NCBI GenBank assembly: GCA_040509495.1
Contig: JBEVKW010000350.1
Location: forward strand, 33,378 to 97,377
Direction: 5' to 3'
Length of the DNA: 64,000 nucleotides
Source of the DNA: Terrimonas_A sp040509495
Lineage (GTDB): Bacteria > Bacteroidota > Bacteroidia > Chitinophagales > Chitinophagaceae
Each line of letters begins with the position of its first letter. Positions within the stretch are counted from its first letter, which is position 1. The notes beneath the pieces are model-generated. The model saw nothing but the letters and a program-made list of their open reading frames with translations, was not told the DNA's origin and did no database searches. Positions 43,332 to 50,835 of the stretch are shown here, piece by piece. The translations under genes were made by a program, and so were the position numbers.

Positions 43332-43346
43332 TTGCAACTGTTGCAA
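43332..43346. repeat. dispersed palindrome copy, intergenic
   Basis: TTGCAACTGTTGCAA, two bases after a stop codon and 39 before the AAA+ gene ATG. Confidence 0.95.
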
Positions 43347-43385
43347 ATCCGCTCTCACCGGTTATCCTGTCCTTACCCTTAACTT

Positions 43386-45002
43386 ATGGCTACACAATAC
43401 ATCGAAGAAATGTTCATTAATCGGTGCGCTAACGTTCCCGTTATCGTAACCCGCACAAAGGAGCCTCGCCGCGCCTTAGACCTTCTTTTGTCCTATTCTG
43501 ACACACGCGAAATTGAAAAGGTGCCGATTTACACTTGGGACCCTGTCAAAAGCTGGAAACGGCTCAAGCGCTCCAATAAAAAAGACATTCCGTCAGAATG
43601 GGTTGATCTTGATGGACAGGACGGGGACGACAAAGACGACTATCTGGCAGCTATCAAAACTGCCGCGAAGTTTGAGGAAGCCGCCATGTGCGTTATGTAT
43701 GGTTATCATGAATGGTGGAACAACGACCCGTCGCTGAAGAACTCCATTACGTTTTTCGGTGAAATGAATTCTCAAACGTTAGTGTTCATTGTTCCTCAAG
43801 GCGAGCCTATCCCTCCGGAACTGGACTCTGACGTTTGCTTGATGGAACTGCCCTTGCCTAACGTCAAAGAGCTAAGCGCCATTGTTGCGGAAGTCGTTGG
43901 AGCACAACGGTTTTTGTCTCCGGCGGAGACCTTTAGTCTGGCATCCGCCGCTTGCGGCATGACGGCGGTTGAAGCTAGCCGCGCATATTCCAAAGTTTTG
44001 GCTAAATACGTTGATACGTTAGACAACGTCGATATTAACGAATTGCTTCATGGCGTTTACAAAAGCAAAGAGGAAATCATTCGCAAATCAGGGACGCTCC
44101 AACTTTATCAATCTGTCAGCGAATCCGAAGTTGGCGGAGTGAAAGGATTGAAGCATTGGTTAGAGTTCAACAAAGTCAGGATGGACCCTGCTAATATTGA
44201 AAAAGGCGCTGCCATGCTTCAAGGAGTGCTCCTAGTCGGTCCGCCGGGAACGGGCAAGAGTCTGTTGGCGAAAGTGATAGCGTCAAAGCTCAATCTTCCG
44301 CTTATCCGTTTGGATGTGGGTGCTCTATTTGGCGGCTTAGTCGGTGAATCAGAAAAGAAAACCGCTCAAGCCATGGAGACTATCCGCGCCGTGGGAAGGT
44401 GTGTTGTCTGGATTGATGAAATTGACAAGGCGGGTTTGTCCGCTGGTGCTGGCGGAGACTCCGGAGCCTCAAGCCGGTTGCTAGCGTCCCTTCTGTTTTA
44501 TATGCAGGAAATGGATACTGGCGTCTTTTGGGTGCCTACTGCCAACCGGGTTGAAAATATTCCCATGGAGCTTTTGCGCCCCGGACGACTGGACGAAAAG
44601 TTTTTCATTGATCTTCCTGACGAATCCGCCCGCGAAGAGATTTTCAGAATCCATCTTCACGCGCATAAACAATCTGACGACTTTGATTTGTCAGCGGTGG
44701 TGGAAGCCAGCCATGATCATATCGGCTCCGAAATCAAAAAAGCGGTTATCGATTCGGTGACTTACTGTCTGAATAACGATTGTGAAATGAGTCCGGAAAT
44801 CCTGTATATCCACTCTAAAGCAATCAATCCGACTAGCATAGCTTTCGAGAAAGAATTCAAAGAAATGCGCGAATGGGGTAAAAACAACGCCATTGATGCC
44901 GCAATCGTCCCCGAAAGCAATATTGCAACTGTTGCAAAACCGCGACCGCAGGTTAAGCCGGTGGTTGTGCAAAAGCCTATCAAAACCATAGCCAAAAAAT
45001 GA
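43386..45002 (+). CDS. Ycf46-like AAA+ ATPase
   Basis: 538 residues. N-terminal domain (about 1-230) with ARTKEPRRALDLLLSY-type and VPIYTWDPVKSW features resembles the Ycf46 group of cyanobacterial/plastid AAA+ proteins. Then the AAA+ module: Walker A VGPPGTGKS (about 283-291), Walker B CVVWIDEIDKAG (339-350), sensor/arginine region LLRPGRLDEKFFIDLPD (about 396-412) and a lid helix domain. The C-terminal tail has IATVAK and a Lys/Pro stretch. Followed by Ycf35-like and DUF2997-like genes, the neighbours of such ATPases in some bacteria. Substrate unknown; a remodelling chaperone role is inferred. Confidence 0.75.
   Translation: MATQYIEEMFINRCANVPVIVTRTKEPRRALDLLLSYSDTREIEKVPIYTWDPVKSWKRLKRSNKKDIPSEWVDLDGQDGDDKDDYLAAIKTAAKFEEAAMCVMYGYHEWWNNDPSLKNSITFFGEMNSQTLVFIVPQGEPIPPELDSDVCLMELPLPNVKELSAIVAEVVGAQRFLSPAETFSLASAACGMTAVEASRAYSKVLAKYVDTLDNVDINELLHGVYKSKEEIIRKSGTLQLYQSVSESEVGGVKGLKHWLEFNKVRMDPANIEKGAAMLQGVLLVGPPGTGKSLLAKVIASKLNLPLIRLDVGALFGGLVGESEKKTAQAMETIRAVGRCVVWIDEIDKAGLSAGAGGDSGASSRLLASLLFYMQEMDTGVFWVPTANRVENIPMELLRPGRLDEKFFIDLPDESAREEIFRIHLHAHKQSDDFDLSAVVEASHDHIGSEIKKAVIDSVTYCLNNDCEMSPEILYIHSKAINPTSIAFEKEFKEMREWGKNNAIDAAIVPESNIATVAKPRPQVKPVVVQKPIKTIAKK
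44923..44937. repeat. dispersed palindrome copy, coding (IATVAK)
   Basis: TTGCAACTGTTGCAA, in the C-terminal tail of the AAA+ protein. Confidence 0.9.
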
Positions 45003-45664
45003 AAGTTGAATTCCAAACTTTGGAAGTTGTCACTGGCAACGAAAATTACAATAATCGGTCAGCTGAATTCAATGGATTCTGGTGCCCACGCGTAACCGTT
45101 CCTGACGAACAAGGACGGCACGAACAAGCGTTACTGTTGGCGCTCCGATACAAGAATGGAGCCTTATGCAGTCAGGGCGCTTCCCGAAAGACTAACGCGT
45201 TTCAGGGCTTGCGGGCAGACATAACTGGTATGTGGGAGGAATACAAATTAGCCGCTCCGGAGGGAACCGTCCTCAAGTTCAAAGGCAAGCGGACGGTGGC
45301 GGGTTCCTACGTAGCAAATGTGGCGGTTTATATCCAAGTCAGACACAAAGCGGCCTACCGTGAAATGCGGTTTGAACTGACGCATAACGAACTGTCAACC
45401 CGTGAATTTGCCTACGTGAAAGGCAGGTTCGACATCCTGACTCCTGACCAAACCGCGCAATGCGGAGTGATTATCCCGCCGCACTTCATTGGCCTATCAC
45501 AACCCATGATCATTCAACGCCACATCAAAGACGTTATTCTTGAGCCTGAAATGGTTTCCCTTCCAAAGGTCGAAATTGTGTCAGTTGCGCCCGTCGAAAA
45601 TGCGGTTAACAATGGTCCGCAAACCGTCATCGCTCAACGTAAGAAAATCATCCGCAAACGTTAA
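44999..45664 (+). CDS. hypothetical protein in AAA+ cluster (221 aa)
   Basis: Not recognised. ATGA overlap with the AAA+ gene shows coupled translation. Beta-rich (FQTLEVVTGNENYNNRSAEF, LKFKGKRTVAGSYVANVAVY), with a basic C terminus (QRKKIIRKR). It sits between the Ycf46-like and Ycf35-like genes and may be the adaptor or target of that module. Confidence 0.6.
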   Translation: MKVEFQTLEVVTGNENYNNRSAEFNGFWCPRVTVPDEQGRHEQALLLALRYKNGALCSQGASRKTNAFQGLRADITGMWEEYKLAAPEGTVLKFKGKRTVAGSYVANVAVYIQVRHKAAYREMRFELTHNELSTREFAYVKGRFDILTPDQTAQCGVIIPPHFIGLSQPMIIQRHIKDVILEPEMVSLPKVEIVSVAPVENAVNNGPQTVIAQRKKIIRKR

Positions 45665-45679
45665 CCCTACCTAACCAAT

Positions 45680-46138
45680 ATGTCACATACTTCAGAAATC
45701 ACTGACTCCGCATTCACCGATGAAAAAATGCTGGAAGCCGCCGTTAGCTCCCTGAAAGCTCAAGGGGTTGCTATCAGCTTTCAGAAAGGCGGTATGCCGC
45801 GCATGTTCTATGCTGACCAGTTTCAGAAATACAACAACGGTAAGGATGCTGACTTTGTGGTCAAGCTGGAAAACTGCCCGTATGACATCGGTTTCGTTCG
45901 TAAAGAGGGTAAGCTTAATCCTATCTTTGACGAATGGAACAGCCACATCGCTAATCAATTGGGGATGAAAGAAGTCACTGGCTACAATGCCAAAGACAAA
46001 ACCCATCACATCCGCCGGCTAAACATGGAATATCAACTTGCAGCGCTCAAGGCTACCGCCCGCAAGAAGAATATGCGCGTTGGAGATGTGAAGCGCTCCG
46101 CTGACGGCCAAATCCGCCTTACTGTCCACAAAAACTAA
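45680..46138 (+). CDS. Ycf35-like protein (DUF1257)
   Basis: 152 residues. MSHTSEITDSAFTDEKMLEA at the start matches the MSH-x-T-x-I-x-T...L-xxAL pattern of DUF1257/Ycf35 proteins of cyanobacteria and plastids; the middle has DFVVKLENCPYDIGFVRKEG and the end a helix LNMEYQLAALKATARKKN as expected. The family has no assigned function. Its pairing with a DUF2997-like gene eleven bases downstream and a Ycf46-like ATPase upstream supports the call. Confidence 0.75.
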   Translation: MSHTSEITDSAFTDEKMLEAAVSSLKAQGVAISFQKGGMPRMFYADQFQKYNNGKDADFVVKLENCPYDIGFVRKEGKLNPIFDEWNSHIANQLGMKEVTGYNAKDKTHHIRRLNMEYQLAALKATARKKNMRVGDVKRSADGQIRLTVHKN

Positions 46139-46149
46139 CCTCCTGACTT

Positions 46150-46347
46150 ATGCAAAAACTTGAATTCACTATCAAACCCGATGGCTCCGTGACTGTTAAC
46201 GCGGAGGGTTACGCCGACAACACTTGCGCCAAAGACACTGAACCATTTCTTGATGCTCTCAAGGGCGGTAAAGTCAGCGTGAAGAAAAAACCGCAATACA
46301 ACATTGTCCCTAAGAAAAACGATGTGCAAGCCAAGCAAAAACGTTGA
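46150..46347 (+). CDS. DUF2997-like protein (65 aa)
   Basis: MQKLEFTIKPDGSVTVNAEG, then C-AKDTEPFLDAL and a KKKPQYN end, match the DUF2997 pattern (I-E-x-x-I-x-PDG-x-V...G...C...T...AL...K-x-E-Y). DUF2997 genes accompany DUF1257 in cyanobacteria and planctomycetes. Small soluble protein, function unknown. Confidence 0.7.
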   Translation: MQKLEFTIKPDGSVTVNAEGYADNTCAKDTEPFLDALKGGKVSVKKKPQYNIVPKKNDVQAKQKR

Positions 46348-46738
46348 AGCGGAGCAACTGAACCCGCCGCTGGAAATTGAAATCAAGCCTGACGGAACTG
46401 TCCGGGTATTGGACCCTGATTTCCTGTCAGACTTGGATGGAAATCTAACGGTAAAGCGAACGTCAGAGATTATCTTTTGTCCGGAGCGTAGGCAGTTCTA
46501 TATCCGATTGCTCTACCCCGGAAACGGAGCGTCAACAGTCGTTTCAGTCGTTGAATTTCACTTCCTAATCCACAATCCGCCGGAAGGTATGGACCTTGGA
46601 TTTTGGGCAAGAGCTACCAAGGTTTGGGAGGAAGGCGAGCGAGCGCCTGCCTTGTTCTTCCAAAGCTATGAATATGCTGTGGCTTTTGAAAAGTGGCTGA
46701 TACCTGCTATTCGCAAGCATCGTTATATCTCCATCTAA
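46322..46738 (+). CDS. DUF2997-related start, hypothetical (138 aa)
   Basis: ATG at 46322 (MCKPSKNVEAEQ) or 46304. LEIEIKPDGTVRVLD near the N terminus resembles the opening strand pair of the DUF2997-like neighbour, followed by an unassigned 100-residue region (YIRLLYPGNGASTVVSVVEF). Overlaps the preceding gene by 26 bases. Possibly a diverged duplicate fused to a new domain. Confidence 0.55.
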   Translation: MCKPSKNVEAEQLNPPLEIEIKPDGTVRVLDPDFLSDLDGNLTVKRTSEIIFCPERRQFYIRLLYPGNGASTVVSVVEFHFLIHNPPEGMDLGFWARATKVWEEGERAPALFFQSYEYAVAFEKWLIPAIRKHRYISI

Positions 46739-46742
46739 CGGT

Positions 46743-46757
46743 TCGCAACTGTTGCGA
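46743..46757. repeat. dispersed palindrome copy, promoter-proximal
   Basis: TCGCAACTGTTGCGA, a fully symmetric copy, ten bases upstream of a TTGCAT -35-like box. Confidence 0.95.
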
Positions 46758-46857
46758 AAAATAATAGTTGCATAGAACACATGGCTAGTGTAAGTATATG
46801 CAGTTAATTCAATCTAACCCTTAGCCAACCAATTTGAAATCTAGCCGTTAAATACTC

Positions 46858-46898
46858 AAAAAAGTGGCCCGTAGAGAACTGGTAATTCTCTACGGGCC
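46858..46898 (-). terminator. perfect 13-pair hairpin, leftward terminator-like
   Basis: GGCCCGTAGAGAA and TTCTCTACGGGCC with a 7-base loop. On the - strand it is followed two bases later by TTTTTT (46863-46858), as in an intrinsic terminator; on the + strand there is no T-tract. No leftward gene is seen to its right, so it may stop antisense transcription or act as a leader structure. Confidence 0.55.
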
Positions 46899-46932
46899 GG
46901 CTAGCAGTCATTCTAGGTGACTACTAACTAAA

Positions 46933-48369
46933 ATGAAACGTAATAACGTATCACAGTCCGCCCCATTGTCAAATGCAATTCCGGAAAGGAATTATGCGAT
47001 TGAGCAAAGAACAATAGTTGCCGAATGGGGGCAATTCATGAAGGCAAATGTAGTTAGGGTTTGCGACTTCATTTCAAGGCGGACGCTGACGTTTGGTAAA
47101 GAGTGGGAGGCTATTCCGGAACGTCATTTTTTGAACGGAGTTTTCAAGCGGACCGGTGAATGCATTACGCCGGGTTTGGCTATGTCTCGTTCAACCCTGT
47201 TGCGTGCTTTGGATTCGCTTAGCTTGATGCGCGACGCGTCCGGACAACAACCGGTTTTCATGGAACTGCGGAAGATTATGGGAGTCGGTTATCCCGTGTA
47301 TTTCTACCGTCTGAACCCTAACTTTAATCCCGCTACAATGCTTCAAAAGCCTAAGAAATTCACCGGTCCGAAGATGCTACGTGATAACGAAAGGGCGGAG
47401 ATTGAAGCGTGGGAATCTCAAAATCAGGACGGGTTTCAAAATGAAACACGGTTGCCGGAAGAGCGTATCGATTTGAAACACGGTTTGCGTATCAATTCGG
47501 AACACCATAAACAAGAAGGGGAAACAGTATCTATAGAAAACAATAAGAGCGATTGCATCGCGCCTTCACCTGCAAGGGAAGTTCTCAAAAAACCGATTCT
47601 TAGAAGACCCCTTAAAAGACAACCTAATCATGTTCCGCCGGCGGAGGTGTTAGGAGAAATTGCAACAGTTGCAAACGAGCCTGTCTCGACTTTTTACAAC
47701 AAACCCCTGCCAGCTAAGCCGGAGCGTCAGCTTAGCGAAATCAACCAAGTAAAGAATGAATGGGAAGCTTTGGAGCGGGAACACCTGACCAAAGAGGACG
47801 GCAGCCTGATAACTCCGGCTTTGCCGTGGAAAGCGAAGGAATACGGCATGATGAAGACTCTGCTAACGAAGTTCAAAGCTGCCGGCGGAGACTTTGAAGG
47901 GTTTATGTCGGTAATGCGATATACCCTCAGCAATTGGGTAGCGGTGACTCTATCAATCAAGGTGAATTGCCCTAAACCCTCACTTCCCTTGTTTGTCAGC
48001 TGCTTTAAGTCGTTTCAGGAAGCGGAGCGTAAACTTGAGTTATTGGCCGATAAGAGCGCTCAATATGACAAGTTCTATCAAGACCAGAAACAAGCCGCTA
48101 AATTTAAGCGAATCCGGCAAACCGGCGCAATGTCACCGGGGGACCAGAAACGCATGGCCAGAGAAGTTAGGAAAGAGGTGAAAAAGGAATTCAAGGAAAC
48201 CCCGGCGGCACTGTCCAACGACGATAAGCTAGCTTTGATGATGGAAGCTCAAACCGCCCTTCAAACGAAGAAAGAGGAACTTGAAGAACTTCCGCCAGTT
48301 TATGAGTATGATGATGAGGGTATGCCGATAATAAAATCCTTGGATATTTCGCATCTTAGCGTAAATTAA
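46933..48369 (+). CDS. O-like replication initiation protein
   Basis: 478 residues. The N-terminal 120 residues (VRVCDFISRRTLTFGKEWEA, GLAMSRSTLLRALDSLSLM) have the winged-helix pattern of phage O/DnaD-type replication proteins. A long disordered linker (KKPILRRPLKRQP, IATVAN) follows, then a helical domain (WKAKEYGMMKTLLTKFKAAG) and an acidic/Lys-rich coiled region typical of primosome proteins. Located directly before a loader-like gene and the DnaB-type helicase, so it probably recognises the origin and brings in the helicase. Confidence 0.6.
   Translation: MKRNNVSQSAPLSNAIPERNYAIEQRTIVAEWGQFMKANVVRVCDFISRRTLTFGKEWEAIPERHFLNGVFKRTGECITPGLAMSRSTLLRALDSLSLMRDASGQQPVFMELRKIMGVGYPVYFYRLNPNFNPATMLQKPKKFTGPKMLRDNERAEIEAWESQNQDGFQNETRLPEERIDLKHGLRINSEHHKQEGETVSIENNKSDCIAPSPAREVLKKPILRRPLKRQPNHVPPAEVLGEIATVANEPVSTFYNKPLPAKPERQLSEINQVKNEWEALEREHLTKEDGSLITPALPWKAKEYGMMKTLLTKFKAAGGDFEGFMSVMRYTLSNWVAVTLSIKVNCPKPSLPLFVSCFKSFQEAERKLELLADKSAQYDKFYQDQKQAAKFKRIRQTGAMSPGDQKRMAREVRKEVKKEFKETPAALSNDDKLALMMEAQTALQTKKEELEELPPVYEYDDEGMPIIKSLDISHLSVN
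47660..47674. repeat. dispersed palindrome copy, coding (IATVAN)
   Basis: TTGCAACAGTTGCAA, in the linker between the two domains of the O-like protein. Confidence 0.9.
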
Positions 48370-48372
48370 CCT

Positions 48373-48891
48373 ATGTCTTCCCTAACTAAAGAACAAGCCA
48401 AGTCGAAACTGATTAACGCCGGTATCGGAGCCAAATACACGCATCTAACCGTTGCGGAGACTGTTCCGAAAGCCAAAGAATATGCTCTAGGCTGGAAGGA
48501 ATGGCTTCCCAAAGACAAACACATTGTTTACGCCACCGACGGAACGCATAACATGCTTGTTTTTGCCGGAGCCGTGTTTTTGGCAAGCAATTACGACACT
48601 TACGTTATTGATACCGCGTTGCTTGTCCATGCCCTGCAAAACCGGGATACCGAAATCTTGAATAAAGTCGATGAACTGGACGTTTTAGGACTGACTGGAT
48701 TTTACGATTCGTCGCTGTATGAATGTCCGTTCTCCGCTTGGCAATTGCGATTGTTGGAAGGCTTCTTAGGGCAGCTTTCCAGAGACCAAAGCACAAGCTT
48801 TATTCTTGATGTGGACAAGCCGGAAATGAAGTGGTATTCAGACCGCTTCCGTAGTTTGATCAAAATGGATAGCATCGAAATTTTGCAATAA
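48373..48891 (+). CDS. helicase-loader-like protein without P-loop
   Basis: 172 residues. Placed between the O-like and DnaB-like genes where a DnaC-type loader is expected. KVDELDVLGLTGFYDSSLYE (about 97-116) resembles the Walker B strand (L-DELD) and SFILDVDKPEMKWYSDRFRS the sensor region of DnaC/IstB ATPases, but there is no GxxxxGK(T/S). The N-terminal KAKEYALGWKEWLPKDKHIV is where a P-loop would begin. Possibly a degenerate ATPase. Call based on context plus weak similarity. Confidence 0.4.
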   Translation: MSSLTKEQAKSKLINAGIGAKYTHLTVAETVPKAKEYALGWKEWLPKDKHIVYATDGTHNMLVFAGAVFLASNYDTYVIDTALLVHALQNRDTEILNKVDELDVLGLTGFYDSSLYECPFSAWQLRLLEGFLGQLSRDQSTSFILDVDKPEMKWYSDRFRSLIKMDSIEILQ

Positions 48892-48897
48892 TTGCAA
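48883..48897. repeat. dispersed palindrome copy, degenerate
   Basis: TTGCAATAATTGCAA, symmetric but with altered centre (TAA for CWG); it overlaps the loader-like gene stop codon. Confidence 0.6.
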
Positions 48898-48906
48898 ATC
48901 ACTTTT

Positions 48907-50313
48907 ATGTCAGTTTTAGACAGGATTTACAAGGCACAAGGCGCGGCTCCGGAAACGGCAGCACCTGCAAAAAGAAGACCGGCGCAAGCGCTAGTAACGA
49001 CAGAAGAAGCTCCAAAGTTTAACCCTGTCCTTGGGTTCAAACTGCTTCTTTCAATAGCCACAAGTAACGACATTCCAGCATTCAAATCCATAGACGCTAG
49101 GCATCTACACTTTCAGGAGTTAGATGCCTATAATTTTTGCAGCAATCATCTTAACCGTTTCCACCGGTTGCCGGAAGTGGAGACCATGCGAACCAACGGA
49201 TTTCTGTTGGATGTAACTCCTAGTCAGGAGCCGCCGGCTTACTTCATTTCGCGTATAGCGCAACGTGAAGTGCTAACGGTAATGCAGACAACGCAACCCG
49301 CCATTACGCGGGCACTGACCAGCAACGCAACGCCGGACGAAGTGATAGCGTTATGCCGTGACCAACTTACCGCCCTTCACGCTATCCGCTCCGGTGCTGG
49401 CGATACTCAGTCATTTCATAGCCTTCTTCTTGAGGTTATGCAGGAGCACGATAGAGCTAGGATGAATCCCGGCATGGTTGGCGTTCCAATGGGTTATCCT
49501 ACCCTAGACCTTGAAACCGGCGGAGCGATGCCGGGTGAATTAGTCTGTTACGTAGGTCGTCCCGGCGTAGGTAAAACAATCATGCTTTCGGAAGCTTTCA
49601 TCGCTAATTATCTTGCCGGAAAGCGCTGCCTTATATGTTCAAACGAAATGCCCGGAAGACAGTTGGCTAGGCGGTTACTTGGTAGGCTTTCAAAGATTAA
49701 TCATCAATTGATCAAGAAAGGACAGGTTAGCACGCTAGGACAAAGACGATTGCATAGAACTATTCAGTTTGTTTCATCGGGACCGGAAGCACATTTTCTA
49801 ACTGGTTCGTTTAATCAAACGATGTCGGAACTAGACAAGACAGTGCAAGCCTTTGCGCCGGATGTCTTATTTGTTGACGCTGCTTACTTGTTGAAAAAGG
49901 CAGGGCTTCACAAGCACCGCGACGAAAAAGAAATACAGCAACAGATTGTCCGGGATTTGAAGGGTATGACTTTGGGTTATAACATTCCCGGATTTGTAAC
50001 CTATCAGCTAAACCGCAGTGAAAAGGACCGGGTAGGTAAGCGACATAAAGCCGATTTGAGCGCGTTGGCGGGAACGGATTCCATCGGTCAGGATGCTGAC
50101 ATTATTGCGGCTTTGCTCCGTCCGCCAATGCCTTTTTCTGATATTTACCGGCTTGTGCAATTGATGAAAGCCCGTGACGCGGAAAAGGTAGATTTTGCTA
50201 TCAATTTCGATTTTGATACTCAAGATTTTTCTGAAACACCTATAGCGGATATTATGGGTTCAGACGATGATGATGACGATGAACCTAGCACTTCAAATTT
50301 CATGATTGGCTGA
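48907..50313 (+). CDS. dnaB: replicative DNA helicase, DnaB-like
   Basis: 468 residues from ATG 48907; a TTG at 48892 would start inside the palindrome variant. N-terminal helical domain, then the RecA-like core: YPTLDLETGGAMPGELVCYV, Walker A GRPGVGKT (about 218-225), ICSNEMPGRQLARRLL, Walker B DVLFVDAAYLL, and H-x-R-x-x-KE then YQLNRSEKDR. The 3' part has an Asp run (DDDDDDE) and an acidic tail, unusual for DnaB. Unwinds the phage fork together with the primase at 53734. Confidence 0.85.
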   Translation: MSVLDRIYKAQGAAPETAAPAKRRPAQALVTTEEAPKFNPVLGFKLLLSIATSNDIPAFKSIDARHLHFQELDAYNFCSNHLNRFHRLPEVETMRTNGFLLDVTPSQEPPAYFISRIAQREVLTVMQTTQPAITRALTSNATPDEVIALCRDQLTALHAIRSGAGDTQSFHSLLLEVMQEHDRARMNPGMVGVPMGYPTLDLETGGAMPGELVCYVGRPGVGKTIMLSEAFIANYLAGKRCLICSNEMPGRQLARRLLGRLSKINHQLIKKGQVSTLGQRRLHRTIQFVSSGPEAHFLTGSFNQTMSELDKTVQAFAPDVLFVDAAYLLKKAGLHKHRDEKEIQQQIVRDLKGMTLGYNIPGFVTYQLNRSEKDRVGKRHKADLSALAGTDSIGQDADIIAALLRPPMPFSDIYRLVQLMKARDAEKVDFAINFDFDTQDFSETPIADIMGSDDDDDDEPSTSNFMIG

Positions 50314-50316
50314 CTT

Positions 50317-50835
50317 ATGAAACTGCCGTTGCGCTCTGAAATGGCACACGCCATAAAGATTACTGTTCCGGATGGACGGTTTAAATGGATTAGCTACGAA
50401 CATGAATCAATCATGTGCGGATGTCGATATAACACTGATTTCACCTCTATTCGTCTTGCGACTGTAGCAGACAAAAAGGAAACAGAACTTAACCTGTATT
50501 TGGTAAAGAAATATTTTGAGGACATCGACCCAAAGTATCAATACACCTTGGATGTGGTGTGTTTAGGTCAACATCCGTCCTTCTATAAAACGGAACGTTA
50601 TCGATTATACAAGAGGCGTGATTTGGATGAATTATATTACACGGCACATAATCAATTATGGGATATAAATGATGAATTTTGGCGAGCGGGTAGAAACGAT
50701 GAAATGCCTAAACTAACCCTAACTCTAAGCGATGATTTGTCTGTTAGATATAAACGCGTTTCGACGTTAGTTGGGCATCTAAAGAATGAATTTGCCCATA
50801 GAAGAAGAATTGCTAAACTACCTTCATTTAAATGA
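50317..50835 (+). CDS. hypothetical protein (172 aa)
   Basis: Not recognised. Opens MKLPLRSEMAHAIKI, sharing the MK(L/R)P start. CGCRYNTD and several Tyr-rich strands (YTLDVVCLGQHPSFYKTERY). LATVAD (about 47-52) is encoded by a degenerate palindrome (GCGACTGTAGC). ATGA overlap with the polymerase gene indicates coupled expression, hence a likely replication-linked role. Confidence 0.6.
   Translation: MKLPLRSEMAHAIKITVPDGRFKWISYEHESIMCGCRYNTDFTSIRLATVADKKETELNLYLVKKYFEDIDPKYQYTLDVVCLGQHPSFYKTERYRLYKRRDLDELYYTAHNQLWDINDEFWRAGRNDEMPKLTLTLSDDLSVRYKRVSTLVGHLKNEFAHRRRIAKLPSFK

Larger units (their letters stand above)
46739..46932 (+). promoter_or_regulatory. control region before replication module
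   Basis: 194 bases without a gene. Contains a palindrome copy (46743-46757), a promoter-like TTGCAT (46768-46773) with 17-base spacer and TG-TAAGTA (46791-46796), and a perfect 13-pair hairpin (46866-46878 with 46886-46898). The first gene of the replication block follows. Candidate origin or regulatory leader; no iterons are obvious. Confidence 0.45.

Noticed and set aside
50456..50470. TTGCGACTGTAGCAG in the 50317 gene (LATVAD)
   Set aside because: Two changes in the core; symmetry broken. Possibly a decayed copy, not counted.
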